A DNA stretch of 64,000 nucleotides from Adiantum capillus-veneris (lineage: Eukaryota; Streptophyta; Polypodiopsida; Polypodiales; Pteridaceae). Where the stretch lies: NCBI GenBank assembly GCA_014529385.2, contig CM043953.1:69358372-69422371 (forward strand), read 5' to 3'. Below the pieces are notes generated by a model. It did not search any database. It was not told the DNA's origin and saw only the letters and a list, made by a program, of their open reading frames with translations. A program made the position numbers and the translations under genes. Shown piece after piece: positions 33,236 to 43,465 of this stretch (positions within the stretch are counted from its first letter, which is position 1; every line of letters begins with the position of its first letter).

Positions 33236-33462
33236 CAAGACTTTGTAGATGCTTTTGCCATGCAATAGTGAGTCTTCCCTTGCTTCAATGCTTCACATAG
33301 CATGGATGCATCAGGAAGTGCATGCCCCACTTAGCCAAGGTGCTTAACGTAAGCAAGTTTTCACAATAACAAGCTAATGGCTACATACATACAATAGAAG
33401 GTAGACAAAACTTGGACCAATGCTACATCGCATGGTACAGAATTAAAACGATACAATGCGTA

Positions 33463-33565
33463 GTGGGGTATACAATAAAAGACGCTTATATTCAAATTCT
33501 TCCCAATACAATGCACAGAGTGGGGTATACAATCAAAAGACGCTTGTATTCAAATTCTTCCCAAT
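33463..33565. repeat. 57-bp tandem duplication
   Basis: GTGGGGTATACAAT followed by AAAAGACGCTT and ATTCAAATTCTTCCCAAT occurs at 33,463-33,507 and 33,520-33,565 with few differences. It lies just beyond the 3' end of the H3-like gene. Confidence 0.85.
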
Positions 33566-33611
33566 CTTGGAAGTTCCGTAAATACAAAAAGGTTTGATGC
33601 CTAATTACAAG

Positions 33612-34460
33612 CTATTCCTCATGGCGCAAACGGCGAGCAAGCTGCATATCCTTGGGCATAATGGTTACACGCTTTGCATGGATAGCACATAGGTTCAAAT
33701 CCTCGAAATGCTAGTTAGATATTGCTATGCTGCCTCTATGGCCACGGCGCTCATCCGAAACTGAGTGTTGTACAATTGCAAAACCTCCCTGCATAGCCTT
33801 GTAAAAGGGGCCCTCCGAATCAAGAGCTTGGTGCTCTTTTGATAGTGGCGAATCTCCACAAAAGCACGGCTGCGCTTTCGTACCTTCTGAGGTCGACGTG
33901 GAGGTGCATTTGTTGCACGAGTTGGGGCAGCTTGCTTCCTCTTCTTGTAGACAATGCTCTCTCTCTTTTTTTTCTGCACAGGCACTTCCAACACCTCATA
34001 ATCTGATTCCACCCACTCTCCATCTGATTCGTGCTCTTCACTATTGAGCGGATGTGATGGTGTAGGTCCACTCCCTTTAGAAAGTGTCTTACCCCCAATA
34101 GACATGTGAGCCTCATAAGTTTGTATTTTGACGCCAACCCATGGGGCATCTTCATCCGTTTGCGTCTCTTCGGAGCCTTGTGACGGCTGCTTATGGCTGT
34201 TTGTTTCTTTGCCTTGGTCGCTCTCATCCTCCCTGTTGCCATCAGAATCGTTAGTCCGATGAATAGAAAACAAGGCGATGCTTCCTTCTCCCTTTTGCTG
34301 CTGTAGAGGACTGGCCATGCTGATTTGAAGCTCCAGCTTCTTCTGTGTGAACCTCACCTTGAGCTTGTGAAGTTTCAGCTTCTGTTGCTATACCTTTGAG
34401 TCGTTGGCCATCCAGCCCCGCTGGATATGCAATCCTTGCCGTTTGTTTTGTTCTTGCCAT
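33612..34460 (-). pseudogene. Histone H3-like gene with a giant N-terminal tail, broken
   Basis: From ATG at 34,460 the protein begins MARTKQTAR, identical to the H3 tail start, then Ile where H3 has Lys9. About 150 residues of Gln/Ser/Glu/Asp-rich sequence follow (for example SDGNREDESDQGKE). Next comes KKRKQAAPTRATNAPP, resembling H3 from Arg17 on, and then the histone fold: EIRHYQKSTKLLIRRAPF, RLCREVL and MSAVAIEAA. Past a TAG at 33,725-33,727 a shifted frame gives [20 protein letters not shown], the H3 C-terminal helix, ending at TAG 33,612. Canonical H3 has about 135 residues; this would have about 280. Lesions: a frameshift at about 34,250-34,357, the TAG, and a 1-base loss near 33,700. 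No GT-AG intron resolves them. The loop-1 region is about two residues shorter than H3, unlike typical CENH3. Confidence 0.85.
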
Positions 34461-35064
34461 GGTAGCACCTAGTAGGGAAAATGACAAAATGAGCGCCTTC
34501 AACCTTTAAATAGGTTTTTTTGAGATTTGGGCCCTTTCACACTATGCGGCCAATTGAGTGAAACTCAAATAAACCAATTGAATTTAACAAGTAGACCTGG
34601 ATCATGCGGACGGCTGACATGACGCCCAAAATTTTGACCTCTTTGACCCACGGATTTGATTAGGTGGCATGGGAGAGTTAAGAGGCCACTTACAAGTTGG
34701 CCAAAAAGCTAGAGAGAGAAGACCCCCTACCCCCCTACTTTTCAAATGGTTTACCCTCCCCCCCCCTTCCCTACTTTTTAAAAGGTTACCCCCCTTCCCC
34801 CTACCTTTTTAGGGGTCAAAGGTGGAGGAGACCCTACCAAAATAGCCCCATTCAAAGCCTTTGTCCCCCTTAATCTTGGCAGGCTTCCTGGAAATTAGGG
34901 ATTCTTACAAGACCCATGGAGAGTCCATATTTTTCCTAATTTTTGCATGCATGCAATGCACAAAATCAAAGAAATTGCAAAGCTCTCAACATATCAAACA
35001 TGCCATGCAATTTAACAAGAAAAAAGATAAAGCTCAAAAAATAGAATCCTTCAAATAACAATAG
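34461..35064. other. Spacer between the H3-like gene and the basic ORF
   Basis: Contains C-rich words (CCCCCTACCCCCCTAC and similar) at 34,720-34,810. At 34,915-34,960 is a short segment with AGAGTCCATATTTTTCCTAA that matches, inverted, the LINE 5' region at 28,020-28,070. No gene is fixed here. Confidence 0.5.
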
Positions 35065-35361
35065 CTACCTTTTATGAAAGAAAAGCAATTCCAGTGGCAC
35101 AACACAACAATGTACACATGCAAAGGTGGAGCACAAACCTCTGGATTTTGTAGGTGATTGAGTCTCATCCTCACCAAAAAGCGCTCCAGACGTAGCTAAT
35201 TTCTCCAAAGACAAACTTGCCTTGCTAGCTCTCGTGTTCGGGGTACTGATGCTCCGAGGAGATTTTGTACCTGTCGGGGGTGACCTTGTATCCATGGTCG
35301 TGGGCTTCTTCCCCTTGTCTGGTGAAGCCCTGGGAGCAGCCTTCCTTGTAAGCGTCCTCAT
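35065..35361 (-). CDS. Basic, Ser/Pro-rich ORF with a splice donor
   Basis: A 98-codon frame starting MRTLTRKAAPRASPDKGKK and rich in Lys, Arg, Ser, Thr and Pro (for example TKSPRSISTPNTRASKASL). After KSR the sequence AGAG|GTTTGTGC near 35,145 looks like a donor, so the ORF end is probably not the true end. An acceptor-like CTAATTTCCAG occurs at about 34,888 with an open stretch of about 35 codons after it. The composition recalls a chromatin-protein tail, and it lies 600 bases upstream of the H3-like gene on the same strand. No domain is present to prove a relationship. Confidence 0.35.
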   Translation of the reverse strand: MRTLTRKAAPRASPDKGKKPTTMDTRSPPTGTKSPRSISTPNTRASKASLSLEKLATSGALFGEDETQSPTKSRGLCSTFACVHCCVVPLELLFFHKR

Positions 35362-35440
35362 AGTTGAGATGATGCACAGCCAAAGACCTCAATAACTGCA
35401 CAGCAGGATGAAGAAGATGGAGCCTGTGAGAGTGGTGCAA

Positions 35441-36949
35441 TGCCTATGCTCGAAAAAGATTGACAAAGATGTTGTTGTGAGAGAGGTGCAAAGCCGCTGA
35501 TTGAGAATACTCGGTCACTTTCCTGACACGGGACAAAGTGCCACCTCACACAAGTTCAAACATACAAGTCCCACCCATAATTGCTCCACTTACCATTTCT
35601 TTCAAAGGAGTGGTGTAGTGTTTCAATTTTTAAAACATTCCCTCCTATGGTACATAAACTTAGAGGACAAAAAGGTTCCCTCCAAGACAACCTACACACA
35701 TGTAGAAGTACCAAGTAGGTGAAAAAAAAAAGGTTCTTGTTTTATACCACCATTGCATGCTTTCAGCCAAAGAGGCACTTACCAACTTCTCCATGTGCCG
35801 AACGTTAGAGTATGAATAACGTTCAAGTTTCGTTCATGCATAATTTATGGGACCTCCCCAGAGACAGATATGCTCGAGGCTCGGCTAGCCCTTGAGTCAT
35901 CCTGACAGCCATCGCTTCAAGGGCACCTAGCATGCTGGTATGGGAAAATGACAAAATCATTTCAGTCGCATGGCTTTAGCATGAATATACTGCTTCCGTT
36001 CCAATACTCCTTGGATGCACCCTCCCTATTTCTCACACGGACAGAGATCACTAGACTTGTACATCAGGATTTGATTCAGCTAGATACCGGAAGCACATGG
36101 ATATAGGCGATACAGGAGTTGAGTACGAAGATGGCTTTCTATAGAGAGCATCTTCTTCAGCTAACAGAGGATGGATATGTGATTAGACTGGCCTATATGA
36201 CACTTATGGGATATGATGTGCTATTGGGCACAGATGCACACATCATCGCATCAGCTAGAGATTAAGACTGGCAGATTTAGGAGAGTACCAAGGTCCAACA
36301 GAGGCAAGGATATGCCAATTGTGTCATATAGAGCCAGAGACAAAGTTCCATCACATTTGTCATTGTCCGGTATACATGTCACGAGGCTGTGGCAACCGCT
36401 AACCTTAGTTGTTGGTTTCTTTCCCTTGATTTTTTTTAACTTTTTGGGACCCTCTTTTTTAAGTCACAAATGGACAGACATTGTGTGGCCAGTGTGAAAC
36501 GGCCAACGGTCGAGAGTTTCACCCGCAATCGGGAAGGGCAAGTCGCCACGAGATGGTCCGGCTAGTAAGCACTAGAATCCGAGCAGTAAAAGGGTGTCTA
36601 GGCTCAATTCTAAGTCATTTAGGCCCCTCGCTACACTTATAAGCTGGTGGGTACTAGGAAATTAACTCAAAAGAGGCAAACTGGATACTTGGCAGCTCCA
36701 GAGCAATCTACCAGCTTGCACGAAGAGGGGGCGCCCAAATTTGTGAGAGAAGGCGCATTTTGATCATTCAAGTTCCTACAGTGTGTGTGTGAGTAGTGGT
36801 TGCACGTGATCAGAGCTCAATGGAAAGCTTGCATGACCCCTTGCTCTATGTAGCACGATGATTTCGCTCTCGTGCATCTCTCTCCCTTTGAATACAGAAA
36901 TGTGATGCCCAACTCGAGGGCTTTTCATCTGTATGTACAGTTGTGTGGT
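35441..36949. other. Intergenic, probably degraded retroelement
   Basis: Short frames only. The stretch 36,040-36,400 has coding-like composition and lies directly upstream of a Ty3 integrase relic in the same orientation, so it may be decayed pol, but no RT motif was recognised. 36,480-36,720 holds GC-richer sequence of unknown origin. Confidence 0.4.
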
Positions 36950-38214
36950 GATGGATGAAGCACATTATTCTCCTTATGCCAGGCATCGGGGAATTGCTGC
37001 TACCACTAGTGCCCTCGAAAGATATTTCTTTTGGCCAACACTCCGTGCGGACATTTAAAAATATGTACGCGAGTGTTTAGTATGCTAAAAAGTGAAATAT
37101 GAGAGACAAAGTTTATGGCAAGCTTTAGCCACTCCCTATGCCTAACACGCCATGGGAAAGTATTGCCATGGATTTTATTACGGATCTTCCTAGATCCAAG
37201 AATGGAAATAATGCAATCTGGACAATAGTAGACAGATTCAGTAAGCAAGCACATTTCCTTCCAGTTAAAAAGACGATCAAAGCTCATCACATGGCTAGAA
37301 TATCTCTAGCTCAGATTTTTAACACCATGGATTGCCAAAGAATATTGTCAATGATAGAGATCCTCGCATGAATAGTCTATTTTGGCAAGCATTGTTCGAG
37401 AACTTCGGAACTAAGCTTGATTTTTCGTCAGCTTATCATCCTCAAACAGATGGTCAAAGTGAAATTGCTAATGCCACGGTTTTAGACCTCCTCAAGTGCT
37501 ATGTTTCAAAAAGACAATCCGAATGGGAACAGTACTTACCATTAGTTGAGTTTGCATATAATAATACCATACACTCCTCAACTAGTAAAGCTCCCTTTGA
37601 AATTATTTATGGGAAGCCACTCTAACTTCCTATTATGGTTACCAAAGAAAACATCTTTGCCGCATATGAATTTGTGCGCAATATTGATACTACCTACTAA
37701 CAAGTAAAGCGATTCTTCGTACTCAAGAGCAGCGGAAGAGAAAAGCAAACAAGCACAGAAGGAAACTCAATCTTGAGAAAGAACAATACGCCCTACTTAA
37801 GTTTGAGAAAGCTAGATTGAAAAAGCGGGTGGGAAAAGGGAAAGTTGTTAAACTTTCCCATAGATTTTACGGCCCTTTCAAGATTACAGATAAGATCGAT
37901 GAAGTGACCTTTAGATTGGATTTTCCTTCTCATTGACGCATCCATAATGCTTTTCATTAAGTCTCCTCCGACCATATGTTGGACCTCCTCCAGTGGCGCC
38001 AATACAAGAAGATCCTCCAAGAGTCGAAGAGACTGAGCAAATCCTTCAACCTGAACAGATAATATACCACTCTGAGAGGCAACTAAAGTCCGAGAGCCTA
38101 CATCAAAAGTATTTAGTCAAGTTCAAGAATTACACCCCTTTCGATGCAAAGTGGATGACTGAGTCTGATCTCGAGGACTTCCCAGACATCTTGCACAGTT
38201 ATACGAGAAAATAA
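36950..38214 (+). pseudogene. Chromovirus integrase and chromodomain relic
   Basis: Zinc-binding start at about 36,960-37,100: HYSPYARHRGIAATTSALER with the later C-x-x-C of CLVC. The core follows: WESIAMDFITDLPRSKNGNN and WTIVDRFSKQAHFLPVKK with the first Asp residues (37,138-37,371). After a frameshift come NDRDPRMNSLFWQALF and SAYHPQTDGQSE with the second Asp and the Glu region (37,332-37,625). The C-terminal chromodomain lies at 37,993-38,214, HQKYLVKFKNYTPFDAKWM and ESDLEDFP. The chromodomain marks a Ty3 chromovirus, which targets insertion through histone marks. It is a diverged relative of the 39.5-kb element. Frameshifts and stops near 37,058 and 37,086 make it dead. Confidence 0.88.
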
Positions 38215-39526
38215 TTATCTAATTAGTTATGTGCACATCAGAACAGAACTAGCAGTTCGAGGGACTCAAGTGCGCCCAAATTTGGGCCAGAGCACCTCAA
38301 GGAGACCCTATCAAAAAATACCATGAAGCCTAGTGATTGGGAAATCGGGTCTTCAATGAAGGGGTAGATAGTAGCCTCAGATTTCAAGCTCAGAAAATTA
38401 CGCACATCAGTGCAAGCACAAAAATGAGATGGGGTCCTTAGGACAGTAATCTTAAGGCTTGCATTGTTTCCAAAGCCTTAGGATAAGTCAGTTAAAATAT
38501 TTTTAATTGTTTGTGCTGGACCAAATGGCCGGACAAGTGCGAACAGGTAATGCCAGAGCAATGGCGGTACGGCATTGTACTGGGGAGCAGCTAACATATC
38601 ATTAGTTGTATCCATGTGTGCAGTTATGAGTCAATTTGCACGTTTCATTAATGATATAGAAATTTTTAAATGTGAAAGTTGAATGGTTTTAAAGTTATTA
38701 AGTGTGCCACTTGGCACACTTACCAATGAAAAGTGACCCACTCTCACTCTTACCCTCTCTCTTCTTCTAGCGCCCCCTTCTTGCTGAAGTCTATAAGCAT
38801 GCAGCCTCTCCCCCTCTTCTCAGTGTTGGCAGTGCCCCTAACCCCCCCCTATTGTGAGTGTGCTCTATGCATTGGAGCCCTCCATGGAAGCTTAAGAGTA
38901 GTCCCTTGCGACATATGTAGTGGCCTCGTGCTCCATTATTTAGAACAAGGGTCCTCATAGCCATAGCCAGCTTTTGGTGAAGATTCCTCGCAAGAAGTTG
39001 CAGCAGGCACTCTCTCCGTAGAGTGTGGTGGTTGTAAATTCTTTGTTTTCAACCTCTAATTATCTTTTTTAGGGTGAATTTCAGCAAAGTGCTCAAAGAA
39101 CCTAGTTCTCCTCTACCTACACTACGCGTACGCAGTTTTGTGCGGTTCCATCGCGAAAAAGGTCTTTATTTCGGCATTGGAACGTGCTCAGGTAACATTT
39201 TCAGGTTATGTGCAGAAAATTACAGCAAGCATGTGTGCGTGCATTTTGCGTGTTTCTCCCTTGTTTTTATTGCAGGAATGATTATGCATAAAGGGACATA
39301 GTTAGCGGAACGTAGATCTCATTTTCGAGAGTTTCCGTTGAGTTTTGTGAAAGATAGATTCTTTCTTCGAGAGCTTCCTAAAATCTCACAGCAAAGGAAA
39401 AATCCTCTCAGTACTCAGAGAGTGGTTTTCTCTCTCTCAGTCAGAAGCAGAAAAGAAAGAATAGAGGACGGGCTTTTGCCCCGTTCCTGTGCTTGTAAAG
39501 ATTCTCCCCTAGTAATAAAGATAATC
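38215..39526 (+). other. 3' flank of the integrase relic, possible LTR remnant
   Basis: No gene is supported. Just after the chromodomain the sequence is non-coding. It carries an AATAAA near 39,514 immediately before the TSD of the next element, and continues at 46,058 beyond that element. It may be the 3' LTR of the 36.9-kb relic split by the later insertion, but no terminal repeat could be fixed. Confidence 0.35.
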
Positions 39527-40080
39527 TGTCACAAAGTGATGACGTGGCGGACAACAGAAACCCTAATTTCTGCCAGAAACCCTAAAATTCCTGCAAACCC
39601 TAATTTTTGCCAAAAACCCTAAATTCCGGAAATCGCGGAGGCGGATTATTATAAAAAAATTTATAAAAAAAAATTTGGAAAATGATGAGCAACGCGAATT
39701 TTGCTTTTGCTTTTTTTTTATAAAAAAAGAGAAAAGACTCTCTAAGAGAGAGAGAGAACTGATGCTTTTGATTTTTAAAGCTTTTGGGGCTCTGCTTTTG
39801 GGCATCCCTTGCAACCTTTAAATTAGTGGTGAGGGCCTCACTTCTCAGAGCATCTGGACGCAGAGTCTGAGAGTGAAACCCTAACCGCTCTCTTGTACTT
39901 TGATGATTGATTAATACAAAAAGAAATACCGAAAGGGGCGCCAGTCTTTGGGGCCAATATCTCTAGGCACGGAACTCCGCCGGGCCAGTGCAAATCTATT
40001 GTGATCTGTGAATTGTTTTGAAGTGGTTATTTGGTGCTGTCGCGGTTGATTCTTGACTTGGAGTGTCCAAGTCTGTTACA
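39527..40080 (+). repeat. 5' LTR of the chromovirus
   Basis: Length 554 bases, TG...CA. Four AAACCCTAA-type telobox words lie at about 39,556-39,625 near its 5' end. A short GAGAG tract lies at about 39,744. A copy is the solo LTR at 2029 and a diverged inverted copy is at 59.05-59.44 kb. Confidence 0.97.
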
Positions 40081-40081
40081 G

Positions 40082-40093
40082 TGGTATCAGAGC
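40082..40093 (+). promoter_or_regulatory. PBS of the chromovirus
   Basis: TGGTATCAGAGC starts two bases after the 5' LTR. It is complementary to the 3' end of initiator tRNA-Met. Confidence 0.95.
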
Positions 40094-40150
40094 ACGGCCG
40101 ATTTCTCTTCTACGGAAAATCCGATCCCCGAATTTTTTTCCGCGGCACCT

Positions 40151-41635
40151 ATGGCTTCAGGCAATGATCAGTCGACTCCCTCTGCATCTGGAGATGCGGG
40201 CTGGGATCACAACGAAGATTCAGGCAAAGAGTATGGCCCGCCTTGGCCTACTTAGGCAGAGCGGCGAGAGATAGAGCGTCGCCAGTTGATCAGCGATGCA
40301 ACAAAGATGATGCTCAATTTTGCCAAGGACCCGAAGATGGCAAAATATATGAACCAGACCTCTTTGAAAGTGGTACAGATGGAGTGGCAGAGAACCACAA
40401 CACCACTCCCGAAACCCGCTCTCAAGAAACCTTCCGTCTCCAAGAAATATACGGAGAAGGAACTGGAGAATGTGGTTGATGCACGGATTGCTCAGCTTTT
40501 TGACACGCAAAAGAAAGCCAAAAAGCACGGCAAAAAAGCAGAAGAAAGGCACTGACTTCCCGGCATATTTGGGTCGTCGGTTGACATTTGACAAGGCAAA
40601 GAAATTGAAGAAGCGCGTCAAGTTTGAAGACCTATCCAGTTCTTCTTCTTCTTCTTCTTCTGACAGTTCTTCTAGCTCCTCGGATTAGAGCGAAGAAGAC
40701 AGAAAAAGCAAAAAGTGAAGCAAGACACAAAGCTTCGGAAAGGGCAAGAAAAAGGCAAAGAAGGCTACATCTCGCCTAGAGACTGACAGTTCTACTGAGG
40801 ACTCGTCTACAGACAGCTCAGATTCCGATGACGGAAAGTTTTATGCGAACAATAAGAATTTTTACAAAGCCAACCAGTATGACTTTCTCGAAGATAAAAG
40901 CGAGAAAGTCCGAGAGTTTAAGGAAGGTGGCCACTCGATCAAGTTTGATACTTTTGAGGATACTCAGATGCTTCGAAGGCTTTGTCTTTTATACAGCAGT
41001 TTGGCATCGCTTTCGCGGGAGGACGCTATTCAGAGCACTCCAAGATTCGGAGAGCTGCCTCTTACTTTAAGGGGAATGCTCGTACTTGGTGGTCCACGCT
41101 TCTATTAAGCAAGACTGTGCCAGTTACATGGCTGAAATTCAAGAGGCTTTTTATTTCTTCTTGGTTGACTCAAGAGTTTGAGCGAGATATACGAGCTGCT
41201 TGGAACCATCTCCGGATGACCAAGAGCGATACAGTGAATTCTTATTGTGAAAGATTCTGGAGCTCTTTTCTACCCGCCTCTTCATTCAAGAAGATCTCGT
41301 TCAGAGAACAGATTGAGCGGTTTACCTTGGGTCTACCTACAGAGATCCGAAATCACTGCTTGGAACAGAAGTCAGCTTCTATTCAGGAGTTGATGAGTCA
41401 TGCGAAGCGGGGCTTTGCCATTCACTCTGGCAGTCTGACCTACCCCACAGATGAGGCCATGACACAACGAGCCGAACAGACTTCTGGGAATGAAAGTAGA
41501 ATGAAAAAAGAGCAACCCAGAGAAAAAAAAGGATGCACGACCCAAGCTTACTCCCGAGGAGAGAGCTCGCTTCATCAGAGAGGGGAAGTGCTTTGGATGC
41601 GGGGAACATGGACATATTTCTGCAAAGTGCCCTGA
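40151..41635 (+). pseudogene. Chromovirus gag, broken
   Basis: The start is ATG 40,151 (MASGNDQSTPSASGD), soon interrupted by a stop at about 40,253 with the same frame resuming (SDATKMMLNFAKDPKMAKYM). A frameshift leads to a Ser-rich acidic segment at 40,640-40,687. The capsid-like region is in the frame 40,982-41,635 (FKGNARTWWSTLLLS, then FLPASSFKKISFREQIERF). A zinc knuckle, CFGCGEHGHISAKCP, is encoded at about 41,590-41,634 in a different frame. Gag would package the element RNA. The same capsid region exists at 180-580. Confidence 0.88.
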
Positions 41636-42228
41636 TAAGGCACAGAAAGAACAGAATGATAAAGACGACGACAGGTCTGAGAGTTTGAGAGCAGCTGAGG
41701 AATGTGGCAGAAAAGGCAGATAGAAAAGCAGAACTGGTACCACATGGCGTGGGACCTGCACCGAATCTAATGAATGAAAGTACAAACTTTGCCGCTTTCA
41801 GGGCAAAGTGAAGGATGAGGAAGCTCTTTTGAAGGAGCCAAGGCCAACTTCTTTTCACTTGGAATTGGCGGCTCGATCTGGAACTACGCCTGACAGACTG
41901 ACGCCACAGGCGGAGGTAGTTTGACTGGCACCCGGATGGGATGTTGCCATTACACCGAGCATTGGCAAACTTTGTTTGCAATGACAGGGGTGTTCAGGGC
42001 ACGCGAGTGACGTTCTACTCGGGATCCCTTGGTACCACAAGAACTACGCCGTGGTTGACTACCGGGCCGAGAAAGCGACTTTGATAAATGAAGGGCTTAG
42101 AGATTGTACTTGATGAACTTCAGTTTTCTTACTCATTCTTTTGGGAGAACTGAACGATGGATAAAGGTTGAATATGTTTTGACCTGAAGAAAAGAACGCC
42201 GAGATTTTTTTCTCCACGCTCATGCCGA
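41636..42228 (+). pseudogene. Protease region, catalytic motif not found
   Basis: Stops and shifts are dense. Near 42,010-42,070 the family motif DVLLGIPWYHKNYAVVDYRA is legible, which lies after the protease core. About 35 bases present in the relic at 1107-1141 (encoding DFHVIPLGA) are deleted here. The aspartic-protease D-S/T-G motif is not visible in either copy. Confidence 0.6.
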
Positions 42229-43452
42229 TTGCTTTTGAGAGGGCCTGAAGATCATACCATTGATCTGATATCTGGAAGCACGCCACCGAATCGGCCACCT
42301 TATCGTGTGAGCCGAGTACAGAATGAAAAGATTATGAACTCAGTGAAAGACCTCTTGGAAAAGGGTCTTGTCCAGCCTAGTACTTCACCGTATTGCTCTC
42401 CAGTGTTGTTGGTTTTGAAGAAAGACGGATCTTGGAGAATGTGCATCGATTATAGCACTCTCAACGAAATCACCATCAAGAACAGATTTCCGATTCCTAG
42501 GATCGATGATATACTCGACAGGTTACAGGGATCCTCGTGCTTTAGCAGGATTGACTTGAAGAGTGGATATCATCAGATCAGGATAGCGCCAGGAGATGTC
42601 TACAAGATAGCTTTTCGGACGACTTTTGGGTTATTTGAGTTTCTGGTGATGCCTTTTGGCTTAACCAATGCTCCTGCGACATTTAACCGGATGATGGACA
42701 GGATTTTTCGAGAGTACAGGCTATTTTTTTTTGGCACTTTCTTTGACGACATCATTGTTTTCTCCAAGAATGAGGCAGAACACAGAGATCATCTGCTTCA
42801 AGTCTTTTAGGCATTACGAGATCACACGCTAGTGATTAATGCAAAGAAAAGTCAATTTTTCCTACCATGGATACACTTTTTGGGACACATTGTGTCAGCA
42901 GCAGGAGTGCAAATGGACCCGGCCAAGATAGAGACTATCCGTGATTGGCCCGATTTGAGGAATGTCCATGAAGTTAGAAGCTTCTTGGGACTGTGTTCGT
43001 ACTACAGGCGGTTCATACGAAAGTTTGCAGAGGTTGCTTCCCCTTTGCATACCTTGACACAGAAAGGAGTACCTTTTTCGTGGGGACCCACAGAGGTGAC
43101 TGCCTTTCAGACATTGAAAGAGAAATTCACTACAGGACCAGATTTGACTTTGCCGGACTCGCAGAAGTCATTTGAAGTATTTTGTGATGCTTGTGGTCGT
43201 AGTCTGGGTGCGGTCTTGATGCAAGAAGGCCATGTCATAGCTTACGAGAGCCGTTTGTTCTCTACGCCGGAGATGACAACACAGATCTATGGGAAAGAGC
43301 TTTTGGCAGTTATCCACGCTCTTACTCAGTGGCGGCATTACCTACTCGGAGCGGATTTTACTGTCTTTACAGACCATCAGAGTTTGCGCTACTTCTTGTC
43401 ACAGAAGCAGCTTTCGGAAAAGCAGATGCGGTGGGTGAACATCTTGTCATAG
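42229..43452 (+). pseudogene. Chromovirus RT and RNase H
   Basis: RT motifs in order: LVLKKDGSWRMCIDYSTLN, then PIPRIDDILDRLQGSSCFSR, DLKSGYHQIRI, and FGLFEFLVMPFGLTNAPATF. The active site is read as FFDDIIVFS (the Y/F-x-D-D box). A TAG at 42,808 interrupts the thumb; the same frame resumes with FLGHIVSAAGVQMDPAKIE and SFLGLCSYYRRFI. RNase H follows with FCDACGRSLGAVLMQ, YGKELLAVIHAL and FTDHQSLRYFL. A TAG at 43,450 and a frameshift then lead to KNVVADALSRKP. It would copy element RNA into DNA. Confidence 0.95.
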
Positions 43453-43465
43453 TTCCACTTCCAGA

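Noticed and set aside
33612-34460. Centromeric H3 (CENH3)
   Set aside because: CENH3 usually has a longer loop 1 and a diverged tail. Here the loop is shorter than in H3 and the first eight residues equal canonical H3.
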